From positions 1 to 58,829 of IMG/VR virus record IMGVR_UViG_3300050139_000074: a stretch of 58,829 nt of DNA. One strand, written 5' to 3'. The stretch is from a virus. How positions within the stretch are numbered: the first letter of the stretch is position 1; the number at the start of each line of letters is the position of its first letter. Below are positions 39,766-47,938 of this stretch, one piece after another. Both the position numbers and the translations under genes were made by a program. The notes under the pieces were generated by a model. The model was not told the DNA's origin and made no database searches. It worked only from the letters and a program-made list of their open reading frames with translations.

Positions 39766-41874
39766 CTAAGACTTTGGGTTTGGTACTGATCCCCCAGGGG
39801 CGGTAGTCTGCCCGATCTGTTCAAGTAAGAGCTTGAGAGAGTCTCGTTGGCCGGCATCATTTACCCCTTTCCCTTTTGCAAGTGCCTCGGTAGCCTTGGC
39901 TACGAGGGCGTTGATCTTAGCGTTCTGTGTAGCAAGTATCTCCTGAGCCTGAGCCGCAGCTCTCTGGCCCTCGCCGGTGAGTTTCCCTGTCTTGGCCTGT
40001 TGCTCCTGAGTAGCGAGCTGCGCCTGCTGTGCCTGCTGTTCGTCCATCTGGGCAAATATCTTCTTGCAGTCGTCAGGACTCGCCACGTAATCAACCGGGA
40101 GGTCGCGTGATTTCAGACGGTCGAGGAGCATCCTGCGTTCGTCCACGATGGCGCGTTCCCTCGGAGTGAGTGAAGCATTGAGCTGGTCAAGAGCTGCACC
40201 ACGAACTTCTTTCGCTACCAGACTGATACTGCCCTGTGGTTGCACGTCGAAGTCACCCTTGATGTCCTTCTTCGGGTTAAACTCCATGTTCCAGGTAACC
40301 AAGGAACCAATCAAGGACTTTACAAGGCGGTCAAAGGCACGAACGTCGTCCTTCGTCACCATGTCTCCGCCCTGTTGCATCATTGACATATTGTTCGTCG
40401 TCCTGAACGCCTCCCCAAGCGGTTGAGCGTTACCCATGCGCCATGCCGGCAGGTTGCTCTCCTGATCGAAGATCTCGACATATTTATCTCTGAGTCTGAT
40501 CAGGGATTCCGTATGATTCGGCACATCATAGCACCGCACCGCAGGGTAGTTCGCCTCATTGCCGTCACCCGTACGCTGTATGGTCATGCCCCCAGAGATG
40601 TCACCAATAGCTTGCCCAGATGCGAGAAGGTCCTTATTCACTTCCTTGATGCTACTCGCGCTCTCAGCCATGTTATCCATCGTGGCGCGATCCACCGAAC
40701 AGATCTTGAGCTGCGAGTCCCTCAGATTCTCGACCTTGGCAGTACCTGTCAGCGGTCCGTCTTCGTCCTCTTCCGGGATGTAGACGTGAAACATATCAGA
40801 GATCTTCTCTCCGAACGGCGCCATGTCCGCCTTGATCGGGATGCCATCGAGCAGCCATATATCAGAGAGAATATCCTTCTGCATCGCAGACTCGGGAACC
40901 GCAACACCGATCTCAGCAAGATCCTTCGCCGGGATGTACCCATACCATCGGTAGATCTCATACTGCCGGGTCATGTCCGGAGGGGTACGCTCTGTGTGCT
41001 TCACCACCATGAGTTCTGGCTCGTATGGTCTGTACTGGTAATTCCCCTTCTGATGTTCTGAGAGGTATTCGTCGATCACATCACCGAAGAAGTCATCTCG
41101 TTTGCCGAGGTTGAGCAGGCCGTGCCGAGAGAATATCTTTCTCGTGAAGAGGCCATCCTGGTCTTCCCACCGCCTCGCGGAGAGGTCCGGATAAATATCC
41201 CACGCCTTCACCGTCTCATAGTATGGCCTCGGTACGTCTCTGGAAATTGCTACGAATTTACCCGTAGCATCAGGCTCCCACACACGCTCTCGGGTCATCT
41301 TAACAAGCGGCCCCTCAATGACTCCAAAGCCGTAGATACCAGCTCTCCTGATTGTCTTCTTGCATAGTTCCGGGTAGTCAACACCTTCGTCACAGAGCTG
41401 ATCTTCGCACTCCTGTTCCATCTTGAGCGCACGCTGCTCGGCGAAGTCCTTGACTGCTTTCTCAATGTCGTCGGATGTAGGGGGAACGAAGGGGGCAGGT
41501 GGTTGCCCCGGTTGAGTACCTTGCTGCTGCGCCTGTACCGCCTGATCCTGAAGGTTCTTAAGCACCTGCTGCAGATCCTGCTCAGAAATATTTGGCACCG
41601 AGGTACTCCCCAAGCTCCAGTTCTTCTCCTGCGCCGGGAACATCATCTCCATCATCTTCGCCACCCATCCGACGATCTTGGTGTGGGTATCCTTCGGGTA
41701 GACGCGGCTCCGCCCTTCGGGGATCTTCACCTCCGGGTCATAAATGCCTTTGTACTGCCGCAAGTTCTTGAGCCACTGGATCTCAAGCTGCCGGCGTTCT
41801 GCCTCCAGCATGGAGAACTTTGACTTGAGCCGGGTGCCGAGCTGGAGCAATTTATCTTTATCGAGAACCTGCAT
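39766..41874 (-). CDS. Portal protein
   Basis: 702 residues. N-terminal helical wing (KFSMLEAERRQLEIQWLKNLRQYKG), VYPKDTHTKIVGWVAKMMEMMFP, then YETVKAWDIYPDLSARRWEDQDG and LPAWRMGNAQPLGEAFRTTNNM, fit podovirus-type portal proteins. The C-terminus is a Gln/Ala-rich helical barrel region (QMDEQQAQQAQLATQEQQAK). It forms the dodecameric ring for DNA passage and packaging. Directly downstream of the terminase gene. Confidence 0.8.
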   Translation of the reverse strand: MQVLDKDKLLQLGTRLKSKFSMLEAERRQLEIQWLKNLRQYKGIYDPEVKIPEGRSRVYPKDTHTKIVGWVAKMMEMMFPAQEKNWSLGSTSVPNISEQDLQQVLKNLQDQAVQAQQQGTQPGQPPAPFVPPTSDDIEKAVKDFAEQRALKMEQECEDQLCDEGVDYPELCKKTIRRAGIYGFGVIEGPLVKMTRERVWEPDATGKFVAISRDVPRPYYETVKAWDIYPDLSARRWEDQDGLFTRKIFSRHGLLNLGKRDDFFGDVIDEYLSEHQKGNYQYRPYEPELMVVKHTERTPPDMTRQYEIYRWYGYIPAKDLAEIGVAVPESAMQKDILSDIWLLDGIPIKADMAPFGEKISDMFHVYIPEEDEDGPLTGTAKVENLRDSQLKICSVDRATMDNMAESASSIKEVNKDLLASGQAIGDISGGMTIQRTGDGNEANYPAVRCYDVPNHTESLIRLRDKYVEIFDQESNLPAWRMGNAQPLGEAFRTTNNMSMMQQGGDMVTKDDVRAFDRLVKSLIGSLVTWNMEFNPKKDIKGDFDVQPQGSISLVAKEVRGAALDQLNASLTPRERAIVDERRMLLDRLKSRDLPVDYVASPDDCKKIFAQMDEQQAQQAQLATQEQQAKTGKLTGEGQRAAAQAQEILATQNAKINALVAKATEALAKGKGVNDAGQRDSLKLLLEQIGQTTAPGGSVPNPKS

Positions 41875-42133
41875 GAGGAACCCCCTTCACCACCGGGCAA
41901 CACCACGAGAAAACTGTAAAAGATATGCAGAAACAGAGCCAGTGAAAATTAATATCGGTATTTTCGCACGAACGAAATCTACCACCATTTGAGCAGAGAC
42001 TCGGCCACCAGTACCACCAGTTTCTGCCGAACCTCGGTCTGGTGTGTGCATCTAATTCCCACTGTTCAAATATTTCATTTGTGCTTTTGCCTGCAACTAC
42101 GAAGCTGGCAAAGATATTTTTTGATATTTGCAT
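41858..42133 (-). CDS. Hypothetical small protein (91 aa), Trp/Cys-rich, possibly membrane-bound
   Basis: A good ribosome site (AGGAGG six bases before the ATG) supports it. Residues 37-46 are rich in Trp (RNWWYWWP), and the last third is hydrophobic with cysteines (HWLCFCISFTVFSWCC). It overlaps the portal start by 17 bases. Base composition is more AT-rich than the flanking genes. Function unknown. Confidence 0.5.
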   Translation of the reverse strand: MQISKNIFASFVVAGKSTNEIFEQWELDAHTRPRFGRNWWYWWPSLCSNGGRFRSCENTDINFHWLCFCISFTVFSWCCPVVKGVPHAGSR

Positions 42134-42143
42134 GGTGTGCCTC

Positions 42144-43610
42144 CTAATAACCTGTGTACGAGTCAGCAGGTCGTCGAGCAGGTATATGCTCGGTTTGGCT
42201 CATAAAGTCAATACTTCTCTGGTAATCTGATGCGTTGTAGTGCTTGCTCAAGATGAATAAAGTTCCATATTGGTCTGCGTCCACCACGTCCGACCAAGGG
42301 TGAGTCTTATCTGGAGCATCCTTGAATTTTCCATCTGCGGTCTTCTGCCTCGTATAGCGGTATTTACTTCTAAGGGATTCAATACACACCCTACAAGAAA
42401 CGTCATACAGCACACCAGGTTCTCCATCAGGCCACATGTTTCTGAAAGGCTCATCTAGCGCATTTATCCGCGCTATAGGGTCATTGGTTTTAGCCATTTT
42501 CACTGAGTTCCCTGCACCGGGCATGTCGGTGACAAACGCCTTCTTCAGCTCTTTCATCGAGCTGTTGTCATCACCGTCTCCCATTCGTACCCAACTTGGA
42601 TCTCCAATGAATACCAGCGGGTTGGTGGAAAAGCAGTTTTTTATTACAGGCATAAGTTTGGTAGGTATAAATGTTCGCATGCTCATATCTGTGCCTACAG
42701 CTTCTCGTAGCTTCCTTAGTTTGCCATCATGCCCAAGCTGCATGAACACCATTGCAGGATTACGTGCCGCGTCTACACCTATGATTACCGGCAAAAAGGG
42801 GTCGATCTTCAGGTCTCTTGCCACCCTCCTCTCGTATTGAAAGGATTTTTCATACACAGGTTTTCCATACTGAGACTTACTGTACATATTATGGATGTTG
42901 GTATTAATCCAATCTTCAGATTTACCTTTCATCAAGTCTGTGTAGTAGTCCTTGTGCAGGTACTCAAGGTTCTCCGCTTCTGGCGACATGGCTGAGGGCT
43001 GTGCAAAGAACGCTACTGGAACTATGGTGTCTGGCTCGTCGTCTTTTTGTGGTAGGTGCTCCATGAGCCTATACCATTCAGAGTCAATCTCCGGCGGGTT
43101 GGTGGCACAGATCATCCCACTCCAATACTCAGGAACATCTTGAATACGCGGATACCGCCTAAGGCGCGTTTGCGCTTCAAGTACCAACGTTAAAGGAATT
43201 TCACGACATTCCTCGATAAAAATTCCGCTCAGCTGCAAACTCAAGAGGCGTTGAATATCTTCAGGAGTGTCGAGACTGCGGAACAACCATTCCGCATGTA
43301 CGTCGTTGAAAGAAATTGTGTAGATGAAATCCCCTTCTTTCCAAGTCCCCAATCCTTGTGGAAGAAGTTCGAACACTGAACGAAGCAGCGTATCCTTCAA
43401 CTGAGACCTAGTATTTCTGGCGAACACCCACCGACTACGGCGCACTCCGTCCGGACCCTTAGGCATTTGAATACACCTACGCAGTACCTCCATAACACAC
43501 CCTGTAGTTTTTCCGGAACCATATGGACCCTTGATCACGCGGAAGAAGGATTCGTCCAGCATGAATTTTTTAATTGTCGCGCTTGGTGTGTAGTTGATTT
43601 CTCCCGCCAT
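42144..43610 (-). CDS. Terminase large subunit
   Basis: 488 residues from ATG 43610 (in-frame GTG and TTG starts lie just upstream). The ATPase has Walker A IKGPYGSGKTTGCVME and Walker B-like SGIFIEECREIPL, followed by ICATNPPE (coupling motif). The nuclease domain shows IIGVDAARNPA (first acidic residue) and WSDVVDADQYGTL near the end. It drives DNA packaging and cuts concatemers. ATG overlaps the stop of the small gene upstream (TGATG). Packaging type cannot be told from sequence alone. Confidence 0.88.
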   Translation of the reverse strand: MAGEINYTPSATIKKFMLDESFFRVIKGPYGSGKTTGCVMEVLRRCIQMPKGPDGVRRSRWVFARNTRSQLKDTLLRSVFELLPQGLGTWKEGDFIYTISFNDVHAEWLFRSLDTPEDIQRLLSLQLSGIFIEECREIPLTLVLEAQTRLRRYPRIQDVPEYWSGMICATNPPEIDSEWYRLMEHLPQKDDEPDTIVPVAFFAQPSAMSPEAENLEYLHKDYYTDLMKGKSEDWINTNIHNMYSKSQYGKPVYEKSFQYERRVARDLKIDPFLPVIIGVDAARNPAMVFMQLGHDGKLRKLREAVGTDMSMRTFIPTKLMPVIKNCFSTNPLVFIGDPSWVRMGDGDDNSSMKELKKAFVTDMPGAGNSVKMAKTNDPIARINALDEPFRNMWPDGEPGVLYDVSCRVCIESLRSKYRYTRQKTADGKFKDAPDKTHPWSDVVDADQYGTLFILSKHYNASDYQRSIDFMSQTEHIPARRPADSYTGY

Positions 43611-43705
43611 CACCAAAACCTCTCAAGCTCATACCCGTTAAAATAACCCCATTCCGCTGATGTACCTCTGGTTGTAGAAATGATGTACCCGTAGATCACT
43701 GTCAT
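43610..43705 (-). CDS. Small protein (31 aa)
   Basis: A frame beginning MTVIYGYIISTTRGTSAEWG and ending YELERFW. It starts in ATGA overlap with the upstream small gene and ends in TGATG overlap with the terminase start, filling the gap without spare bases. No domain recognised; may mainly couple translation. Confidence 0.5.
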   Translation of the reverse strand: MTVIYGYIISTTRGTSAEWGYFNGYELERFW

Positions 43706-43827
43706 TTCTTCACCTTTTCAACGTAGGCCGTACACCACTCCCACGCTTGTTTTGTGCCGAACATTATTGGGCACTTCTTCTCTTTTGCGGCATACTTGCC
43801 GCATTCCTTGCACGAAGGTTCGCTCAC
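43702..43827 (-). CDS. Small Cys-rich protein (41 aa)
   Basis: GTG start overlapping the stop of the 43824 gene (GTGA). The sequence begins MSEPSCKECGKYAAKEKKCP and continues with a single further Cys in WEWC, so C-x2-C ... C ... C could bind zinc. It ends AYVEKVKK. The coupling at both ends makes it a credible gene although it is short. Confidence 0.55.
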   Translation of the reverse strand: MSEPSCKECGKYAAKEKKCPIMFGTKQAWEWCTAYVEKVKK

Positions 43828-44177
43828 GATAGGTTCTCCAGTTTGTAAAGAGTCTGTGCGTAGATGCCTTCAAGGGCGTCGATCTCATTGTTCACCGCTC
43901 CTGAACCCTTGGCGATCTTCTCCTTATTCGCCGTGAACCAGGTCATAGTAGCACGAAGCTGCTTCGTAATGTCGGTTGGGGTGGTGACGTCGGATGTCAC
44001 GCTCTTGATCTTCCCGAAGCGTCCTTGGTACACCTCAACAATGGTATCAATCTGCCCTACTACGTCATCGTAGAACGAACCGAGAGCCATGTGCTCAGAG
44101 TATGAGTCGGTGGCCCAATGCGCAAGATGCGCAGCATGCCGGTCGGCGAACACTTTCTTTATGAGATCTTCTATCAT
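43824..44177 (-). CDS. DUF5856-like protein (117 aa)
   Basis: Helical protein with FADRHAAHLAHWATDSYSEH, then MALGSFYDDVVGQIDTIVEVYQG. I associate this H-L-x-H-W ... Y-x-E-H-x-A-L-G-x-F-Y-D pattern with the DUF5856 family, a Dps- or ferritin-like helical bundle group common in phages with no assigned role. It overlaps the transglycosylase gene by 4 bases. Confidence 0.65.
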   Translation of the reverse strand: MIEDLIKKVFADRHAAHLAHWATDSYSEHMALGSFYDDVVGQIDTIVEVYQGRFGKIKSVTSDVTTPTDITKQLRATMTWFTANKEKIAKGSGAVNNEIDALEGIYAQTLYKLENLS

Positions 44178-44836
44178 AACATCCCCCTATACTTCTCAGC
44201 TCTTTTGAATATTACCCTTGGGTACTCGTTGACCGCCTCGTACAGCGGTCTTCCATACAGCAGTTTTGCTTCTCCGGCGGGATACGCCTGATCGAGCCCA
44301 TCGTCCCACCGATCGGCGGGTAGGCTCTTTGTCTTTGCGTTGTGCCGTCTGGATAACCAGCGCCCTTGGCCTGCGTTGTAGCAAACAAGGGCCATCTTCC
44401 ACGCCTGGTAGTCGTTGACAGCGTAAGGGCGCACAGTGCTGAAATTTGACCTATCGGTCAGTACCGAAAAAGTAAGCTGGTACTTGACGTTGTATGGATC
44501 ATCGCGCCAGTTCCAATCTTTTAGTACCTTCATCTTTACCGCGTCTCGGTAGATGTTGAACCTTTCAGAGCCGTCCGCACGATACGTAATTGTCATTTGC
44601 CCTAGGCCTCTACCGAGTTCGCGCGAAGTCTTGAGTGTGGCCTTTTCCTTCCATGACGATTCCTGCTCAATCTTACCTGCCATGATAGGGCGCCCCGGAG
44701 CTGTAGGCCAGTATGATAAAATTACATTGGATAGCGTTGGCAGGTACACCCCTGCACGGTTCATTACTGTATCGCCTGCGAATACTGGTTCACATGAACT
44801 GAGTGCGAGGAGTATGGTGAGGAGCAGCAGTCTCAC
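44174..44836 (-). CDS. Secreted lytic transglycosylase-type endolysin
   Basis: 220 residues. N-terminal signal sequence (MRLLLLTILLALSSCEPVFAG) with possible cleavage after VFA; the LSSC could also be a lipobox. Mature part has IMAGKIEQESSW (the Glu of the E-x-x-W-type lytic transglycosylase active site), RELGRGLGQMTITY and MALVCYNAGQGRW (A-Y-N-A-G-like motif). These fit SLT-type muramidases that cut peptidoglycan. The signal sequence suggests host Sec export. Coupled to the membrane-protein gene 44833-45180 (ATGA). Confidence 0.75.
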   Translation of the reverse strand: MRLLLLTILLALSSCEPVFAGDTVMNRAGVYLPTLSNVILSYWPTAPGRPIMAGKIEQESSWKEKATLKTSRELGRGLGQMTITYRADGSERFNIYRDAVKMKVLKDWNWRDDPYNVKYQLTFSVLTDRSNFSTVRPYAVNDYQAWKMALVCYNAGQGRWLSRRHNAKTKSLPADRWDDGLDQAYPAGEAKLLYGRPLYEAVNEYPRVIFKRAEKYRGML

Positions 44837-45180
44837 CTCGGTGCCACCAAAAAGGAGACTACTATCAGGAAGACACTGAACATTATGAAGAAGGCTGCTA
44901 CAACTATGGCCGAGGCAGTAGCTTCGCTCTCGGCGCGGTCCAGCATAGGTTTCAGCGAGAAATCTGGTAGTAGGCCCTTTCCCGCTTTATCCGACAGGAG
45001 TAGGAAGAAGCACCAAGAAGCACCTGCAATCATGCTGAGGAACATCACCAGCACTCGAATATGTGCCCAATCACCTTTATCCAGTATTACAGGAATGAGT
45101 AGGAAGATCAGAGGCATTAAGTACCGCTTCAATCCTACTAACCACCCTTTGACTTCTTCGTCAGTTGGCAACAGCATCAC
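44833..45180 (-). CDS. Multispanning membrane protein, probable holin
   Basis: 115 residues with three or four hydrophobic segments (YLMPLIFLLIPVIL, VLVMFLSMIAGASWCFFLLL, SAIVVAAFFIMFSVFLIVVSF in part). It lies between the spanin and endolysin genes, where a holin or anti-holin is expected. The family cannot be assigned. It overlaps the end of the Rz1-like gene. Confidence 0.6.
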   Translation of the reverse strand: MMLLPTDEEVKGWLVGLKRYLMPLIFLLIPVILDKGDWAHIRVLVMFLSMIAGASWCFFLLLSDKAGKGLLPDFSLKPMLDRAESEATASAIVVAAFFIMFSVFLIVVSFLVAPR

Positions 45181-45442
45181 GAACCCCTTTCACCCAGGCC
45201 GAGTACTCCGCGAAGCACGCCCGATGTGTTTCATAATTTGCCAGAATATTTCTGGCTGATTTATCGTTACTGAGGCAGTATGTCTTTTGTCCCTGCCACT
45301 GCACCAGCAGTATCTCCGCTTTTCTGCACTGCGGCTCCGGCGGTAGCGTTGGGTGTACCTTCACCAGTTTGACCACCGGGGCACATGCCATTAAGAGAAG
45401 CGAGGATAGGATCGTCAGAAGTAATATTGCCTTTTTCATCAC
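45161..45442 (-). CDS. Rz1-like outer-membrane lipoprotein spanin
   Basis: Lipoprotein signal MMKKAILLLTILSSLLLMAC (Cys as lipidation site), followed by APVVKLVKVHPTLPPEPQC with prolines as in Rz1-type o-spanins. It lies largely in another frame inside the end of the Rz-like gene at 45267-45722, the classical embedded/overlapping spanin arrangement. It should pair with Rz to fuse inner and outer membranes in the last step of lysis. Confidence 0.75.
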   Translation of the reverse strand: MMKKAILLLTILSSLLLMACAPVVKLVKVHPTLPPEPQCRKAEILLVQWQGQKTYCLSNDKSARNILANYETHRACFAEYSAWVKGVRDAVAN

Positions 45443-45722
45443 GTTTACTCTCCATCGACATTATTTTTTTCAACTTATTATCTGACTCAATACGTCGCTG
45501 TTCTGCCTCGACCTGATACTTCTTCGCCACTTCAGCTTCATGTATCTTATCCGCAACGATCTGCTGCTGCTCGCTGATAACCTGATCGCGCAATTTTAAC
45601 TGTTGCTCCTGCGTTGCAGCTTTGCTTACAAAGTGGTTGTACGATAGAACGGCGGTGCCACCTATCCCAAGTAGTACAGAACCCAAAATAACGTATGCAA
45701 TTAACCTGTATTCTCCGAACAT
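45267..45722 (-). CDS. Rz-like inner-membrane spanin
   Basis: 151 residues: N-terminal membrane anchor (LIAYVILGSVLLGIGGTAVL), then a long periplasmic coiled coil (QQLKLRDQVISEQQQIVADK ... EVAKKYQVEAEQRRIESDNK) and a Gly/Ala/Thr-rich end (about 40 residues). The size, type II topology and overlap with the Rz1-like gene in a different frame support the assignment. Confidence 0.75.
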   Translation of the reverse strand: MFGEYRLIAYVILGSVLLGIGGTAVLSYNHFVSKAATQEQQLKLRDQVISEQQQIVADKIHEAEVAKKYQVEAEQRRIESDNKLKKIMSMESKRDEKGNITSDDPILASLNGMCPGGQTGEGTPNATAGAAVQKSGDTAGAVAGTKDILPQ

Positions 45723-45754
45723 TCCGCCTCCTCTTTAACCGGCACAGCCGGTCA

Positions 45755-46144
45755 TCAGTGTACTCCGAACATCTTTTTTAAAAGACTGCCCCAGAAGATA
45801 GGGTCGGTGGACTTGAGTACTACCGTACCTACCCACGCGAGCACTGAAACAAAGGCGGCGCCAATCAGGGCCAACATTCTTCGGCGCTCTTTTACCATGG
45901 CCTTAACGCTCCGTATGTCTGACGCATGTAACTCCTTCAATGCTGATGCCTGGGTGTCATTAAGCCCTATGTGGCATATATGGTGCGATGCAATAACCAG
46001 CATCATATTCGCGAGCCACCTAGCATCTTGCTTCGTGAGCACATTCTTTCTATGCTCTCCATTCGCCGGTGTTTCTGGTAACTCATCCAGCATGTTCTGT
46101 ATCTGCTCGTTGAGTGTCATCTCAGTTGGCATAAGTGGCCTCAC
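45755..46144 (-). CDS. Small membrane protein of the lysis region (129 aa)
   Basis: Soluble charged N-terminal two thirds (ARWLANMMLVIASHHICHIG; SVKAMVKERRRML) and one transmembrane helix near the C-terminus (ALIGAAFVSVLAWVGTVVL). Starts at GTG overlapping the upstream stop (GTGA); an internal ATG five codons on is the alternative. Possible holin partner or regulator, by position only. Confidence 0.5.
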   Translation of the reverse strand: MRPLMPTEMTLNEQIQNMLDELPETPANGEHRKNVLTKQDARWLANMMLVIASHHICHIGLNDTQASALKELHASDIRSVKAMVKERRRMLALIGAAFVSVLAWVGTVVLKSTDPIFWGSLLKKMFGVH

Positions 46145-46389
46145 TTTATAAGTTCATAACCTAAGTAAAATAACTCACCCTGTGCTGACTTCATACAATG
46201 GTCTTTCTGACCGAAAAGATTTAATGCCAACCAGTCAACCAGATACATTGCGTAACGTCCTTGCCAGCAATCTCTATGCCGATAACACCGGCTGCTCATT
46301 GTTTCAAAAGGACTTGAGCCAAATAGGATTGAGTCAATGGCACAATCAACTACTATTAATAGGTTCCAGATATACCTTTTAAGAAACAA
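46141..46389 (-). CDS. Small hydrophobic phage protein (82 aa), TTG start
   Basis: MFLKRYIWNLLIVVDCAIDS is hydrophobic. The middle has PFETMSSRCYRHRDCWQGRY, and the C-terminal third contains LFGQKDHCMKSAQGELFY. I recognise the E-T-x-S-S-R ... [NKD]-H-C element from short phage proteins found near lysis genes. The TTG start has GGGAG seven bases upstream. Function unknown. Confidence 0.5.
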   Translation of the reverse strand: MFLKRYIWNLLIVVDCAIDSILFGSSPFETMSSRCYRHRDCWQGRYAMYLVDWLALNLFGQKDHCMKSAQGELFYLGYELIK

Positions 46390-46410
46390 AAGTGACTCCC
46401 AGTTACAGCT

Positions 46411-46416
46411 ATTATA
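46411..46416 (-). promoter_or_regulatory. Possible -10 element (TATAAT) before the lysis genes
   Basis: A perfect TATAAT on the minus strand in the 57-base gap between the tail-fibre accessory gene (ending 46447) and the first lysis-region gene. No good -35 at the usual distance, so only a weak candidate. Confidence 0.3.
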
Positions 46417-46446
46417 CCGTTTTTGGTGTGTGCCTGCACGGTAGCA

Positions 46447-46935
46447 TCAGTTAGCTGTCCAAGTAATGTTGTCAATAATTGCAGTTGAACCGTCGTCTGC
46501 ACCATAAACATTAAATTTCCAAACATTTGTACCTGCTGCGTATGAAATTCCAGTTACGTGTATTTGCCCACTTGTATTTGTAACCCTTATATATTTGCTA
46601 ACTCCGTTTAGAGAGACTTCGAATCCTGGCGCACTGTCAAGCGTGAAGCTGTAATCTAAATAGAAATCTAATGTTCCGGCAGACTGGCTTGTAAATGTAA
46701 TAGTGATATACCCGTCCTCATCGTTGTCGCTGGCAACGACGGCAGTTCCTAATGATATAGTAGCTGAGCCATTTCCACCACCGCTCTGGCCATATGCCCA
46801 TGTACTCCCTTTAGGGGCTGAACCAGTAGCACTACCTGTGTATGGAAATGATGAAAAAGTGGGGGTGAAAGTTTCTACAATAGCCGAGGTTCCTACGGTT
46901 ATTGCTTTCACCATCCTCATAAGATTCGCGATCAT
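46447..46935 (-). CDS. Tail-fibre accessory or distal fibre protein (162 aa)
   Basis: Start chosen at ATG 46935, which overlaps the previous stop (ATGA). Gly/Ser/Thr-rich beta protein (TFTPTFSSFPYTGSATGSAP; GGGNGSATISLGTAVV; ISYAAGTNVWKFNVYGADDG) resembling a carbohydrate-binding beta-sandwich. Located after the DUF4376-like gene at the end of the fibre block. Possible receptor-binding tip. Confidence 0.5.
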   Translation of the reverse strand: MIANLMRMVKAITVGTSAIVETFTPTFSSFPYTGSATGSAPKGSTWAYGQSGGGNGSATISLGTAVVASDNDEDGYITITFTSQSAGTLDFYLDYSFTLDSAPGFEVSLNGVSKYIRVTNTSGQIHVTGISYAAGTNVWKFNVYGADDGSTAIIDNITWTAN

Positions 46936-47453
46936 ACAGGCCACACAAAGGCTGGGAGAAGTGCAAGGAGTTCGGATTCAGTAGGCTTCGCTCTTGCCCC
47001 TGCTTTAACCTCAGACATTACGGTGTAACAAGTTGACCAGACAGCATCCCTCCAATCAACACCCGCTTTGCCTTCTGCTGCAAATTTTGTGTTTGAACTG
47101 GTTGCATAGGAAGCAAGTGAAAGAATCCCATCATAGTTTCTTTGTCTTGGTACGGAGTCAAGTTGGTTCTGAACAGCCTGTGTTAATAGGGCAATCCATT
47201 GAGTATCTGACACATCGGTTATAGCATAACTGCCAACCGGTTTACCATCCACAACATCTTTAGCCAAAGAGTACGTATGGTACGCGTCACGAGGTATGTT
47301 AGTAATTGTTACAGTGAAAATGTTCTGCTCAGCATAAAGCTCATCACTCACACCATCAGGGAATCCTACACTAAACCCGTCAGGATAACTCACACTACAA
47401 GGGGCTGAATCCCAATCCTGTACCCACACACCATCTATAATTTGAGCGTACAT
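46932..47453 (-). CDS. DUF4376-like tail-fibre associated protein (173 aa)
   Basis: The C-terminal half has SVPRQRNYDGILSLASYATS, NTKFAAEGKAGVDWRDAVWS and PTESELLALLPAF, the pattern of DUF4376/tail-fibre-associated C-terminal domains (R-x-Y-x-S-x-x-x-x-x-S-Y ... F-x-A-E-G-x-A ... W-R-D-x-V-W). The N-terminus (MYAQIIDGVWVQDW) is the usual start of such proteins. Probably part of the tail fibre or its assembly. Its start overlaps the GT9 half-gene by 19 bases. Confidence 0.65.
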   Translation of the reverse strand: MYAQIIDGVWVQDWDSAPCSVSYPDGFSVGFPDGVSDELYAEQNIFTVTITNIPRDAYHTYSLAKDVVDGKPVGSYAITDVSDTQWIALLTQAVQNQLDSVPRQRNYDGILSLASYATSSNTKFAAEGKAGVDWRDAVWSTCYTVMSEVKAGARAKPTESELLALLPAFVWPV

Positions 47454-47938
47454 AACGCCTCCATGACTACTTCAGGTTCTACAAATACTTTAGGATCGTA
47501 CTTAACACCTTCCCAGATTCCGAACTGATCAGGCCGGAGGTTCTCTCGGCTCTTGAGGATGTTCACATTCTCTGGATGCCCGAAGATCAGGGGGTCCGAT
47601 TTTCCCCACAGAACTATACCCTTCTTCCCCGTCGACCATCCTAGGTGCTGGAGGAAAGAGTCACCTGAGATGAAGGTGTCATACTCCTGCACGAGTTTTT
47701 GTAGTTCTACGTAGGGTACATTTATTCTGAAGTCGGGGACCAGTTGCTCTTCATCTTTTACACCAACCTGGGTTACATAATACCCCGCCTCGTCCAACAA
47801 TTTTACCACGGCACCCCAGAAGGGGTAATTCTTGGCATTATATTTTCCGTCTCTGAGCCTTCTAGCGAACGGTTGAATAACTATTCTCCCACCATAACCT
47901 CTCTGACCCCTAACACCTTCATACCCTGGTCCACTCAT
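47435..47938 (-). CDS. GT9 (heptosyltransferase-type) C-terminal half, separate gene (167 aa)
   Basis: Starts at ATG 47938 in ATGA overlap with the preceding fusion gene. The sequence has RIVIQPFARR, then NAKNYPFWGAVVKLLDEAGY, a VTQVG strand, ISGDSFLQHLGWSTGKKGIVLWG (the G-D-S-x-x-x-H-x-x-x sugar-nucleotide binding loop of GT9) and VNILK. This is the second Rossmann half of GT-B heptosyltransferase-like enzymes. The first half is at the end of the preceding protein, so the enzyme appears to be made of two polypeptides. It probably transfers a sugar to a phage or host target. Confidence 0.7.
   Translation of the reverse strand: MSGPGYEGVRGQRGYGGRIVIQPFARRLRDGKYNAKNYPFWGAVVKLLDEAGYYVTQVGVKDEEQLVPDFRINVPYVELQKLVQEYDTFISGDSFLQHLGWSTGKKGIVLWGKSDPLIFGHPENVNILKSRENLRPDQFGIWEGVKYDPKVFVEPEVVMEALCTLKL

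Noticed and set aside
43754-43936. Plus-strand frame in the terminase-upstream region
   Set aside because: The minus-strand small genes here are linked by GTGA, ATGA and TGATG overlaps, which explains the sequence better.
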